A stretch of 64,000 nucleotides of DNA, taken from contig NW_020653856.1 of the NCBI RefSeq assembly GCF_003589595.1, positions 1,220,961 to 1,284,960 on the forward strand, in the 5' to 3' direction. A model generated the notes under the pieces. The model was not told the DNA's origin, searched no databases, and saw only the letters and a list, made by a program, of their open reading frames with translations. A program made the position numbers and the translations under genes. Numbering within the stretch: position 1 is the stretch's first letter; each line of letters begins with the position of its first letter. The stretch is from Hyposmocoma kahamanoa. Taxonomy: Eukaryota; Arthropoda; Insecta; Lepidoptera; Cosmopterigidae. Positions 27,764 to 39,700 of this stretch are shown here, in pieces.

Positions 27764-30548
27764 GGCGCGGGATGCTAAGAACATCTACAACAAAGTGGGT
27801 ACCGTTATGCAAACAAAACCATAATGCGAGATGGGTAAGTCATAAGTAACGATCACCTTCCTTAATGCTTGCAGTCTACGTTAATTTGTCGACTTAAAAC
27901 ATCACGCAACAAAGCTGTTATTACGAGCTGCGAAATTACTCATAAACCTAAATTTTAACATAGACATTTTGCAATTTATTATGGTACTTACCGAAAATAT
28001 TTTGTGAAGGTTTCGTTTACTTTTCCACAAGCTTAGAAATTAAAAAGCTAATGACGTCATAATTTAAGGGAATACATTTTGCGGCCAAAGCATTTCTGTT
28101 CTAAATAAAATTGAGATTGTGTACGAAAGAGACGTGATATAAGTTTATGAGAAAATTAAATAAATTTTAATAATAATCAGAACTAACACTGACCTCTAAT
28201 TCAATTTATTAACAAAATCATGACGTCATTGATTTAATATCTTGCTTAACTACAAATCCTATAATCTAATTTCTACCGCATAAAGAACACTTTGGTACAA
28301 CCTTCATAAACTATTTTTGTAACCAATTAGCACTTACGTTTACAATACAGTTAGTTATAATACAGCCAAATTCAGGATCACAAAATGCCTATGGCATTAC
28401 TAAGTAACAGCCTTATACCATCGTTTGGCCGCATTGGGACAAGCGTTCTATAAAATGTTAAAATTAATAAGACATAGAAAGTACCAATTCTGTCGGACAC
28501 AAATTCAACCTATAAACGAATTTAAATACAGCTTTGTCATCGCCAGGAGGACAACCAAGACTTAGTGTGTAAACGTAGTACCTTCATAAAAAACTGAAAG
28601 CGCTAGTGCTGAAAATGAACTAAAGAAACAAGTTTAGTGTTGGCAGACCCTAAAAATAGCTATGAGGAGTCACGACAAGCTATCAATTCAAAATAAGATT
28701 GAAAAATATACCAGACAGAATCGCCTACTGCTGATTTATGGAAGCAAACTATATTATACATTTTTATAAGAACTATTACAAAGATTAATAGCGTTATAGC
28801 GTATAAGGCTATTAAGTACTTTATCTAAATCGGGCAATCGTTATTATATTTATTTATCATTATTAGATAAACGTCGATAATGTACCCGCTAACAAGTTAT
28901 TTCAAGAGAGCATTACAGAACGATTAAACGTTGTTACTTTGGACCCAATTTAGAAAACAAACATAATTACTTACATAACAGTTACATTGTTAGCGACTTT
29001 AAAAAAAATATTTTTCTGTTATAGTTAGTGTTGGGTAATTGTCCGAAAATGTTCAAATGACGGAAATTTTTCAAATAGAAAATGTGGAAAAAGAAAAAAT
29101 AAAAGGAGGAAAAAAGGAAAAATATTTTTTTTATATGGACATTATACCATAGCCTAGTCATGATAAACATCTAAGCAAAAACTCTGTCACTGTCAATTTC
29201 GGAAAGAATGCTAAATCTAGAATATGCATACAAATTTCCCTTTAATAAAACCATAACATTATTGGTATTGTGCTCAACGAATGTATCCAATTTTTTAGAA
29301 TTTAACCTTGCCGGGTTTTTTACGTTACTCACGTTTGAATTTTACACATACATATCGACTCATCCGAAGAACAGAGTCCGATGTGGTTATATAGCGAAAA
29401 GAGGATAAGTACGTTACGAGAATAATTTCGTTATTCAAACTTAGACCTAAGTAAGGGTATTTTGAGAATTTATATATCTTATTTCGTTTCGAAAATATAA
29501 AATCGAACAATAGTCAATCTGACATCCACAGCGACGAAGAACGAACGAAATGTACTGTGGTCCTGAGAACAAGTAGTCTTGCACATAGATCTTTGTTCTA
29601 CGGATGAGTCGATATAGCACCCTGTATAATTAGGTGATGTCATTCTAAAAGTCAAATTTTTGGGAAATCGGCAAAAAAAAGTAGGAAATGAAACTAATAC
29701 ACTTCTGGACATATTTAGAGGAACGATAAAAAGGATGAATATAACAAGTGGTTCATAGGAATATATAACAATGTTCGTATGAACCACTGCCACTGGCCAC
29801 ATACATCAGAAAGTTTAATTTGAAAAAGAATTACTTCAATTATATTTTTATTTCGATTAAACGTTCTGGTATACGAGATCCCTAGCTCATACGAACGTTG
29901 TTATCATAATTCAATTATTCGCCTTCGCCACATACGTTCCCAAAAATTACTTTTCGAATTATGCCACTTCATTATTGAGGATGCGATATCATATCTATGT
30001 ACAGTCAACAACACATCAAACTATACACTTTTGTTTGAATATCTCTTCCAGAGTAACGGAATAACATCCGTCAATGTGTAGCTTAATATGCTGCCGTCTG
30101 TACGAGTATTTCTTTGCCCGTATATACGTATACTATAGCACATAGATATGAGTGTGTCGATGGCCTACATTTCCATGATATGATGCAGCACATTCATGGT
30201 GAAAGTTTCCCCCAAGCAGTATAAATGTTCCATTAATCCTGTCTAAGTTTCGCTTTGCTGATGATAATACTCTCATTATATATATAGACTTACAAGACAC
30301 ATTAAGTTTAAAGGACTTACATTCTGTGTGTATTACCCATTATCAAAAATTGCTTTAAAATTTTGTCAACATATTTCAATATTTACTATTAGAATTAGGG
30401 CGCATAAAAGCTATTTTAACTCTGCCACAAAAATAATATGATAAGTAACTGCGGTTACTAATCTAATACTATAGTGAATAAAAATGGTATTAAAATATTA
30501 CATGCCAGAATCTTGAAAATTGCAAAGATTTTTTCTTTAATTTTTTTT
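27764..30548. other. Intergenic between the pericentrin-like gene and phosphatase inhibitor 2, nothing coding recognised
   Basis: AT-rich, with only short ORFs. 30010-30115 is a second copy of the repeat at 20720-20825. Confidence 0.45.
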
Positions 30549-30554
30549 TTTATT
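30549..30554 (-). terminator. Polyadenylation signal AATAAA of phosphatase inhibitor 2
   Basis: AATAAA on the minus strand about 75 bases after the stop codon of the inhibitor-2 gene; position and orientation fit. Confidence 0.6.
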
Positions 30555-30629
30555 TCCGAAAGTTTGGGTAAGTCGACACGTGTCCCATTGTGGTCAGCGA
30601 GGAGCAGTCTATATAGAGAGCGACATCAG

Positions 30630-30713
30630 TCATTTGGACGTCTTCTTGGCATCTTCTTCGTCGTCATCTTCGTCCTCTTCTTGGGCCATCAGCTGCCTTG
30701 CCAGCTGCAGTGC
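30630..30713 (-). CDS. Inhibitor 2, coding exon 2
   Basis: 27 codons and a stop: ALQLARQLMA, then an acidic run (QEEDEDDDEEDAKK), TSK, TGA. Acceptor GCTTTCAG|GCA in phase 0. It completes the HYNE...LARQL helix, which supports the join across 8.7 kb. Confidence 0.85.
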   Translation of the reverse strand, partial: ALQLARQLMAQEEDEDDDEEDAKKTSK

Positions 30714-33700
30714 CTGAAAGCGTTTACAAAAGTTTGGTCTATAATACGGGCCTTATTTACCCTCGTGTATGATGCCGTCTATTACATAACATGCACAAGC
30801 AACATGTATCATGCAATACAGTTTTTGGTATCCCTGGCCAATTTTGGACAACATTTCATTATAGCTAGAAGTGAAATTGTTTATTATCTAAACAGTCCGG
30901 AAGAATAATTCCTTAATAAACATAGTTAACGCCCAACGAAGGACGAGGTCATACACGATAGTGAATAAGGCCCCTGTAAGTAAATCTTTCTTAGGGTCGT
31001 ATTCCAGAACTCTACTCAATGCTCAAGTCAGGATTTGAGCAGACTTGAGTATGATTTCAAGCACTGGAAATACGACCCTAATGGCAAGGACTTGAGTATG
31101 ATTTTCAGTGCTCACTGCAATACTCAAGTCAGAATTTGAGTATGGTTTAAAGCACTCGAAATCATACTCAAGTCCCTGCCATTAGGGCCGTATTTCCAGT
31201 GCTTGTGTTGCCAGTGCAATCCTGACTTGAGCATTGAATAGAGTTCTAGAATACAACTCTTAGATTGTTTGCTTTATTGTGCCAGACAACCACACCAATT
31301 ACCTGGTCTTAAATGAGGGAACTCTGGAGCACCACACATACCAGAACCAATTTTGAAAAGTTCATTTCGAACGTCTTCATCCAGAGCACAAAGGTCCATC
31401 GAGGTCGACAAGCAAAGATTTTTTTTATAACCTCGCATTAGGGAAACCCAGTATCGCAGGTGCCATAGACGCACACATAGACATCCATAAATTACACCCA
31501 AAGTTACATGAGAAATATATGTAGGCCATACAAATATTTCTCCCGGCCCGGGAATCAAAGCCTCTATGTGGCAGTCCAGTCTACGGATCTCGTGCTCTTT
31601 CAGGTTGTCTCGGTCTTATGTTGGTAATGATAAATATGCACAAATGTTTATTTGCAAAGAGCAATCCCTAGAGTTTCGTATTCATTATTCTCAAAGAAAT
31701 CTGCCTTACAAATGAGTAGTAGAGTTTAATCAACGGGACGATTTGAAGCGTAATTTGCTTACCGAAATAAAGATTATCTTAATTAAATTTTTATTGAATT
31801 GATATTCAATTATTTTTTTTTTTTGTGAAATTACTCCACTAGTTTGTTATAATTATTAATACAANNNNNNNNNNATTAATACAAAGATCGAACACTCAGA
31901 AAAAGCACTCAGAAAAAATTCGGATCCGGATCGAAGGAACGCTACCAATATTAACAATTGTCACCGTCGTTCCCCTTGCGATGTGACGCCGTCGGCGGCA
32001 ATAACATACGATCAGTTTGGCGCTCTTCTTGACTCAAAACTCTCGGATATGAGATCTGCAATTAAGGAAGACATTAATTGTGCCATAAGCAAGTTGAAGT
32101 CGGAGTTCTCCGAGACGACTGATCACTTAGCTGCCATGCAGTCTGATATGCGAATGGAATTAGATATTGCCACAAAAAGGATTTCTAAAATGGAAACGGA
32201 AAAGACCGCACTAGAATTACAGATAAACAAGTTGGACAGTCGCATCTCCACATTAGAAAGAGTTTCTAGGGGATGCAATTTTGAACTACAATGCGTACCC
32301 GAAAAGAAAAATGAAAACTTGATGACTATAGTCCGGAACCTATTGACTGAAATTAAAATATCCTCCAGTGAGGCTTACATTAAAGCTATAAGGCGAGTTG
32401 CAAAAATTGATAAAAACTCTGATAGGCCTCGTGGAATACTCGTTACTTTACCGTCGGAGCGAGACCGTGACAACGTAATATCTGCTTACAAACGTTACAA
32501 CAAGGACAATAAAGCTAGTCAATTGAATTCTGCACATTTGGGCATCCACGGTGAGGAGCGTCCTGTTTACGTATCTGAACATCTTTCACCGGAAACTAAA
32601 CAGTTACATGCCGCAGCAAGGTTGGCAGGCAAAAACTTGTCTTATAAATATATATGGATAAAATACGGACGTGTTTATATGAGAAAAAATGATGATTCTA
32701 ATGCCATACATGTGAAAAATGCAAGTACTCTGAACACTTTAAAATAATAATTGCTCTCTTTATCTTATCTTTTGTTTATCATAACTTTTGTACTTTTAGT
32801 TGATCTATTGTAATTCTTTATTTATGGAAATCTACTACCAAAATGTGAATAGGATAAGGACAAAGGTTACTGATGTTTATTTAAATACTCTTAGTTGTAA
32901 TTTTGATATAATATGTTTTACAGAAACAAACTTAAATGATAGCGTTTTCGATTCAGAAATATTTGATTCTCAATTTGTTGTATTTAGGAGAGACCGTCAT
33001 ACGTCTTGTATTCCTAAGCGTGATGGTGGAGGTGTTTTAATCGCGGTTAGGAGCACATTTAATATAGTTAGACAAACTAGTTGGGAGAGTAAAATTGAAG
33101 ACTTATGGATAACTATATTTTCATCTAACAATTCGTGTTCTAAACTCCACTTATGTTTATGTTATTTGCCACCCGATATTTCTCGCGATAACTTGCAAGT
33201 TTTTTATGATAATGTTGTGGGAGTCATGTCTCGTTGTGACGGTGATGATGTATTCTTACTGATTGGTGATTTTAACACTCCGCACATAAATTGGTCTGCT
33301 AGTACTCATGATAATGTTATGACATCAGGTATTTCTTCCGACTTCAAATCTAATTGTCTTATTGACATGATGGATCTTTGTAATCTGGTCCAACTTAATT
33401 CTGTCCGTAATTTGAATAACCGTCTCCTTGATCTCGTGTTGTCTACAACAGTGAAAGTGCTTGTGACATCTACAGAGCCTATTAGTCGTATAGATTCTCA
33501 GCATCCTCCATTGAAAATTGTGTTAATGGAAAATAATAAATTAAAAACAGTTAAAAGTTCGCAACGGTTGAGATATAATTATCGCAAATGTAATTATCAG
33601 GACATAAAGAAAGATCTGGCAAATGTCGATTGGTCCAGTTTAATGGATGAACCGGATATAAATGTTGCTGTCGATGTCTTTTATACTTCGGTGTGTGATT

Positions 33701-36700
33701 TGATTGACAAACATATGCCGCTTATAAGTAAATCGAATAACAAATATCCATCTTGGTATACACGAACTTTAATAAAGTGTCTCAAAGAAAAAAACAAGTA
33801 CCACAGTCGCTATAAGAAGTATCAAAATCCTAAGGATTACGATATTTTCGCGTTACTGCGTACGAGATGTAAGAAACTCATCGATATGGCATATGCGTCG
33901 TTTATATCATCCATCGAGGAGGGTTTATCTGACAACATTAAAGTCTTTTGGAACTTTGTAAATAATAAAAAAAGCAGTTCAGGGATGCCACAGACAATGA
34001 CCCTAGGTACAGAATCTTCCTCTGATATATTTGGAATATGTGAACTTTTTTCTAAGTACTTTGGTTTAGCTTTTGAACTTTCTCAGCCTGTATACAACCA
34101 AGATGTGATCATTAACGATATTTATTATCAAGAGCATGGTACCTTTTGTAACAACAGTATGGGTAATATTGAACTAAGCCAGGAGAAAATATTGAAAATA
34201 TTAAAGAAACTTAACATTCATAAGGGTCCGGGATACGATGGTATTCCTGCTATCTTTTTCTTGAAGTGTGCAGAGGAACTGTGTGAGCCACTAACATTGT
34301 TATTTAACAGGTCACTTAAGTCAGGCGTTTTCCCTTCTGTCTGGAAAACCGCTCATATCGTGCCTCTTCACAAGTCCGGAAGTAAGTCCAGTTGTGAAAA
34401 TTATAGACCTATTAGTATTCTATGTTGTGTTGCCAAGGTGTTCGAATCAGCATTGTATGATTATTTTTACTCTCAAGTAAAGCCATTTATTTCTAATAAA
34501 CAACACGGATTCGTGGGGGGGCGATCTACTGTAACTAATCTGTTAGAGTATAAGGATTACTTATGTGAGGTCTTTGCGGTTGGTGGGCAAGTCGACGCCG
34601 TGTACACGGACTTTTCAAAAGCGTTCGACAAAGTGAATCACTCATTACTCTGTAAAAAGTTAGCTGTGTTCGGTATTCATGGTAGTCTTTTACGCTGGGT
34701 CCATTCTTACTTGAACAATAGAAGCCAACTTGTTGCTCTCAAAGGTTTTAAGTCATCACCAGTTATAATAAAGTCAGGTGTGCCTCAAGGTTCACATCTC
34801 GGCCCGTTGTTCTTCATAATTTATATAAATGATCTCATTGGTGAACTGTCCAGCCCTTGTCTACTTTATGCTGACGACTTAAAAATATATCGCGTCATAA
34901 GTGAACCGTCCGACTGCTGTAAATTGCAGAGTGATATTAACACAGTTTCGGAATGGTGCCAACAAAATTTTATGCTCCTCAATGCTAAGAAGTGCTTTGT
35001 TATAACTCTTACTAATAAACGTTATAAACATACTTACGAATATCGACTTAACGAACAGTCATTGGATAGAAAAACAGTAGCTAAGGACCTCGGTGTGTTG
35101 TTCGACTCTAAATTAACGTTTCGTGAACACTATGCGTACGTTAAGAGCAGGGCACTTCAATCATTGGGCTTTGTAACAAGGTGTACCAAGGGTTTCAAGC
35201 AGCCTCAAAGTTTCCTAACCGTATATTATAGCCTTGTCCGTAGCATTCTGGAGTACGCTTGTGTTGTCTGGTCGCCCTGCTACTCAGTTCACTCCAATAG
35301 TATAGAAAGCGTTCAGAGAAGAGCTCTCAGGATCCTTAGTTATAAGTGCGGTTATGGTCGCAGCCTCGTTGGCTATAGTGATAGATGTGTCAAATTTAAA
35401 GTAACCTCATTGCTTGTTCGCCGTAAGAGACAGGACCTCATATACTTGCATAAGATTGTTCATGGCAAAATTGACTGTTCTTACCTTTTAAATAAAGTAA
35501 ATATTTGCACAAGGCGTAATCTCCGAATACCTGACAGAACATTTCACTTGCAAACGTACAAGAATAACACTTCCTTTTATAGTCCCCTGATGAGAATGTT
35601 TCGGCTTTACAATGAGATATCTATGAAGAACTCGTCTCTGGATGTTTTTGACTCAAGGTCCAGAATATTCAAGTGCGTAGTGAATCGTTTGGCACTATCA
35701 TAGGTATTTATTCACGTTGCTTTTGTATTCATATTTAGTAGATAAGTATATAAATTAAGTAAGAAATATATCAGTTGATCAGGATCAGTAGATCTTTTTT
35801 TTTTTTGTTTTGTTATTTTGCAATGATGTGTCGACATAAGTAGGATTGCAATCTGGTACAGAAATTTGTAATATATTTAAGTTTTATCAATGTAATTTGA
35901 TTGTAATCTGTTTTGTTGTCCATATAATAATAAATAAATAAATAAATGAAGGAATTTTTTCTGAGTGCTTTTTCTGAGTGTTCGATCTTTGTATTAATAA
36001 GATTATCTTAGTTTTAACTTCCTTGATTTTAACAAATTTAGTGTCAAATCGTCATGTTTGCTATCTTGCGTAGTTCTTTTACAATTTTGTAGAACTAATA
36101 ACAATACATAATACGAGTTGATGATGGTAACTAAATCCCCCATGAGTCACTACTATTAAAAGGAAAATAGTGAATGAAATCTTATCTAAGCACCAATAAA
36201 CAATTAAAAGATTATTATTAGATCCAATTCAATGTAAAAATAAGAAATCTATTCATTGACTTACAATTATATGGGCGTCGGGTCCGCGCTAAAAAGTGAC
36301 CGAACTTATAGGGCGTTAAAATCGTATACAGAGCGTCATTCACGCTCTAGTCTTCATTTGTTCGACTGACAGCGAAGCAAACAAAATTAGACAGTACTGC
36401 GATGACATTACAATTTAAATTCAACGTTTTAGCTTTTTCATATTCCTTGACATGTCACTACGTTTAAATAGGTTGACTTGAGACATTTTTTTCGTGGTTT
36501 TTGTATTAGACCCGTCGTCCATTTATTTGTAAGTCAATGAATGTATTATAGTTATTACTTGTATAGCAGTAATTATAAATATAAAGCAACGCTGCAACAT
36601 CTACTTGAAAAATCAGCTGCCAGTGTAGAATAAGACCCATATGGATAAAATAATAATTTTGTACAAAGCCAAAATTGTTCGCAAAACGCCTATGTTACTT

Positions 36701-39700
36701 TACTAATCTGTTTACAATTTGTTTAACATATTGTTATTGTGAACTTCTCATTTTAGTTACATGCTCACATATCGAATTGTTAGCAACAAATAAAGCAAAC
36801 AATAAACAACCTGTGAATGTCGTAACACCGGAAAAACGCGTGATACTAAGTTGCTTTATAAATATCACTCCCAAAGGAAAGTCGTTCCTTTGAAAGTGTA
36901 ACGTAAATTAGATATACTCTCAATTAATGCAGTAATTACATACACACAATATATGGTCATCTTAGAAAAGGGCAATAACATATTATATAATGGCCAGGCG
37001 GCACCATCGATTCGGCACGCATATAATAGTAATAGCCATGGTTTTGATTTTATTAACCCATGGTTATTACGATACCATTGTAAAATTTCTTTAACAACCA
37101 GTTAAAACATTACTACTGTTGTTTGTACTACAGTAGTCTTGCCATGCTCTGCAATTAACTTGTCTACCCTCTCTAAGATGTCCCTGCATGATGTACATGC
37201 ATTTAACTTGGTATTGGACGTACTTTTAACAATAAATAACCAATAGTGCATCCGCTGTCTCCGCAATGAAATGTACTTTTTTATAAAAAATAAGTGCGTA
37301 TTTGCCTCCATCTCAGCTGATGACTCTCGCCTTGAAAAGATCCAAGTTATAGTGTTCGGGAATAAGACCGCATGTAGGGAATTCCACCCTCAAGTCGCTC
37401 GCCATAGAAATGTGGAAGAGAAACGCTTCGTGCGAATCCTGGGAATATACACAACATAGGGGTCGAATCTCAGCCCACGTCTAGACCCCCGATGATGGAA
37501 AGAAGGCGGAATCAAAATATGCAATTCCATCGCACACTCTCCATGATATATCCTATAGAATACTGATAAGCAGGCAACTTTATGGCGGTGTTCAAGGCTC
37601 TGCAGCTTCACCTCTACTAAGTCCGAGTCACCTATAAGCCTCTTGGCATACTTGTCTATTGAATCCAAGGTGGCCAGTTGGTATTTAGCACAGCCATCCC
37701 ATAAGTGGCAGCAGTACTACATACACGGCCGGACTTGTGTTTGGTAAAGCTGAATCAACTGTCCCAGTGTGAAGTAATGCCTCACCTTGGAAAGAATGCC
37801 AAGTACTTACTTAATACCTGCCCATTGCCAAATAATATATTTTCATTTACAATTTACATGTATACTTCTAATCTACAATATGTTGGTATGTAATAATTTG
37901 CCATTTAAAGAGCCATTTTAAAACTTATTAAGTATAAGACAACATTATATACATTGCTCTGATCCCATAGTAAGTTAGTTAGTTATAAAGGGTCATATTC
38001 TAGAACTCTACTCAATGCTCAAGTCAGGATTTGAGTATGGTTTAAAGCACTTGATATCATACTCAAGTCCCAGCCACTAGGGTCGTATTTCCAGTGCTTG
38101 TGTTTCCAGTGCAATCCTGACTTGAGCGTTAATACAGTTCTAGAATACGACCCTAAGTGTTATGGAAATCTGAAACAATGACAGTACCACAAACATGTAG
38201 ACGTCAAGACAACATTATTAGCTGGGTTTAGTTACATTAGCTGAGTATTGAACCCGGAACCTCAAGAGATGGTGACAGCATGAAAACTGGTGAAAAAGCC
38301 ACCCGACCACGGGTCGTCAGGTATGATGAGTTAGAGAGGGCCTTGCTTGTAGGGCTTAGTGGAATAGTGTGGCCTTTGACTAAAAGTTTGTATCTAGAAA
38401 GTGACTAAGTTACATACAGTATGTACCACTTCCACAAGACTCAGCCGACACTGAAACTGGAATGAGTGAAAATCAGCGGCTGTGCATGTGCTGTGCACTT
38501 ACTAACTTAAAATCACACCTTGTGATTTGCATTTGTTAGTTTAGTGCTAAGTATAGATTTAAGTGTGTGCAGCAACTCAATTTAATGAATAAACATTTTT
38601 CTTTTTTTCTTTCTTTCTTAAAATAAGTGAACATGTGGACAATAATGGTTATTAAAAATTGTGTTGTGTAGAGAATATATTTTATTCAGGAAACACAGCA
38701 AAGAGTTCCACTTCTTTATAAAATATAAAGGTGAAATTCCTTGCCATATCTAGTTGACCGATAATGGAACAAAGGACAGAAAACGCAGGCTCGCATAATT
38801 GCATAGCTGGACTATATTTATTATCTTTCGTATAATTTTATTTCTTTCTCCTTCCTCCATGATAATTTTCCACGCTGACACCGGTCAAAAGTTTGTTACT
38901 GAACGAAAACAACGCCTAAATTTTGTTTTACTAAACGATTTTATTTTTTATTTCCCGCTAAATAAAACTTCCTACATTGTTTCTAAAAGAAAGAAAATAA
39001 CATGAGCTCTCAAATTACATTTTTGTAATGTCATTAAAATATATATATAACCATCATTGTGAATAAAATCCGCCGAAGTATTTTAATATGTTGAGTGTGA
39101 GCGTTATTTATTATTTATTATTTATTTAATAACCGGCAATCTATCTCACCACCGCTACACATGTCTTTCAACCCTGACATTGGCAAAATCGTCGCGCAAA
39201 ACGACGGAGCCATAGACACAAGAGTTGAAGTTGAAGTAGATAATTTTTAAAATTTCCAATATTACATATCTTAGGGTGGCCACAACATTGACGGCATGTT
39301 CGATGTTACTTCTTAGGGCATCGTTCACACAGTAGCAATATTCGTAATTCTGATTTACAGGTATTATTATTGTTTTCCAAAGGGAACTTACCTTTAACAG
39401 TGACAAAGGCACACATAATGGTACTATATACAAACCTGAAACTCATTGTAGTGCATTTTCCTCTTCTTCTCGAACTCCAGCCTCTTCTGGCGCGTCTCTT
39501 CGTCTTCGTCGTCGTCATGCTCGCATATATCCATACATTTGGGAGGCTGGTTCATACTGGCGGCCAATTTTGCTGCTAGGACGTTTGCATCCAGCTCATC
39601 TGACGCCTCTGTATCGCCTTCCACCGGTTCCGAGTATGGCGTCTTCGGTTCATCGATCTTCATATGTCCGTAGTCCTTATTCGCTGGGTGAAATGTCTCC

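Larger units (their letters stand above)
31940..35947 (+). mobile_element. Non-LTR retrotransposon (CR1/Jockey-group LINE), nearly intact, 5'-truncated
   Basis: 4.0 kb with ORF1 (open from the truncation point to 32747), 76 bases of spacer, a full ORF2 (32824-35703) and a 3' UTR ending in an (AATA)-type tail at 35926-35947. A 7-base duplication GAAGGAA flanks it. Both frames are uninterrupted, so the insertion is young. It is in the antisense direction to the host gene, inhibitor 2. Confidence 0.85.
31782..35998. mobile_element. Nested insertion: inverted-repeat element carrying a LINE
   Basis: A 12-base direct repeat AAGATTATCTTA flanks the block (31770-31781 and 35999-36010). Inside, ATTAATACAAAGATCGAACA and further bases at 31875-31920 are a perfect inverted copy, about 47 bases long, of the end at 35952-35998. 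The left border also contains ATTACTCCACTAGTTT, shared with 59580. A LINE (31940-35947) sits inside with its own 7-base repeat GAAGGAA (31933-31939 and 35948-35954). Confidence 0.65.

Noticed and set aside
30474..30908. 144-codon plus-strand ORF
   Set aside because: It runs antisense across inhibitor-2 exon 2 and its 3' UTR. The homologous frame is on the minus strand.
37990..38153. Tandem repeat or gene-like palindrome
   Set aside because: It matches the foldback MITE at 25351 and 30994, so it is a mobile element.
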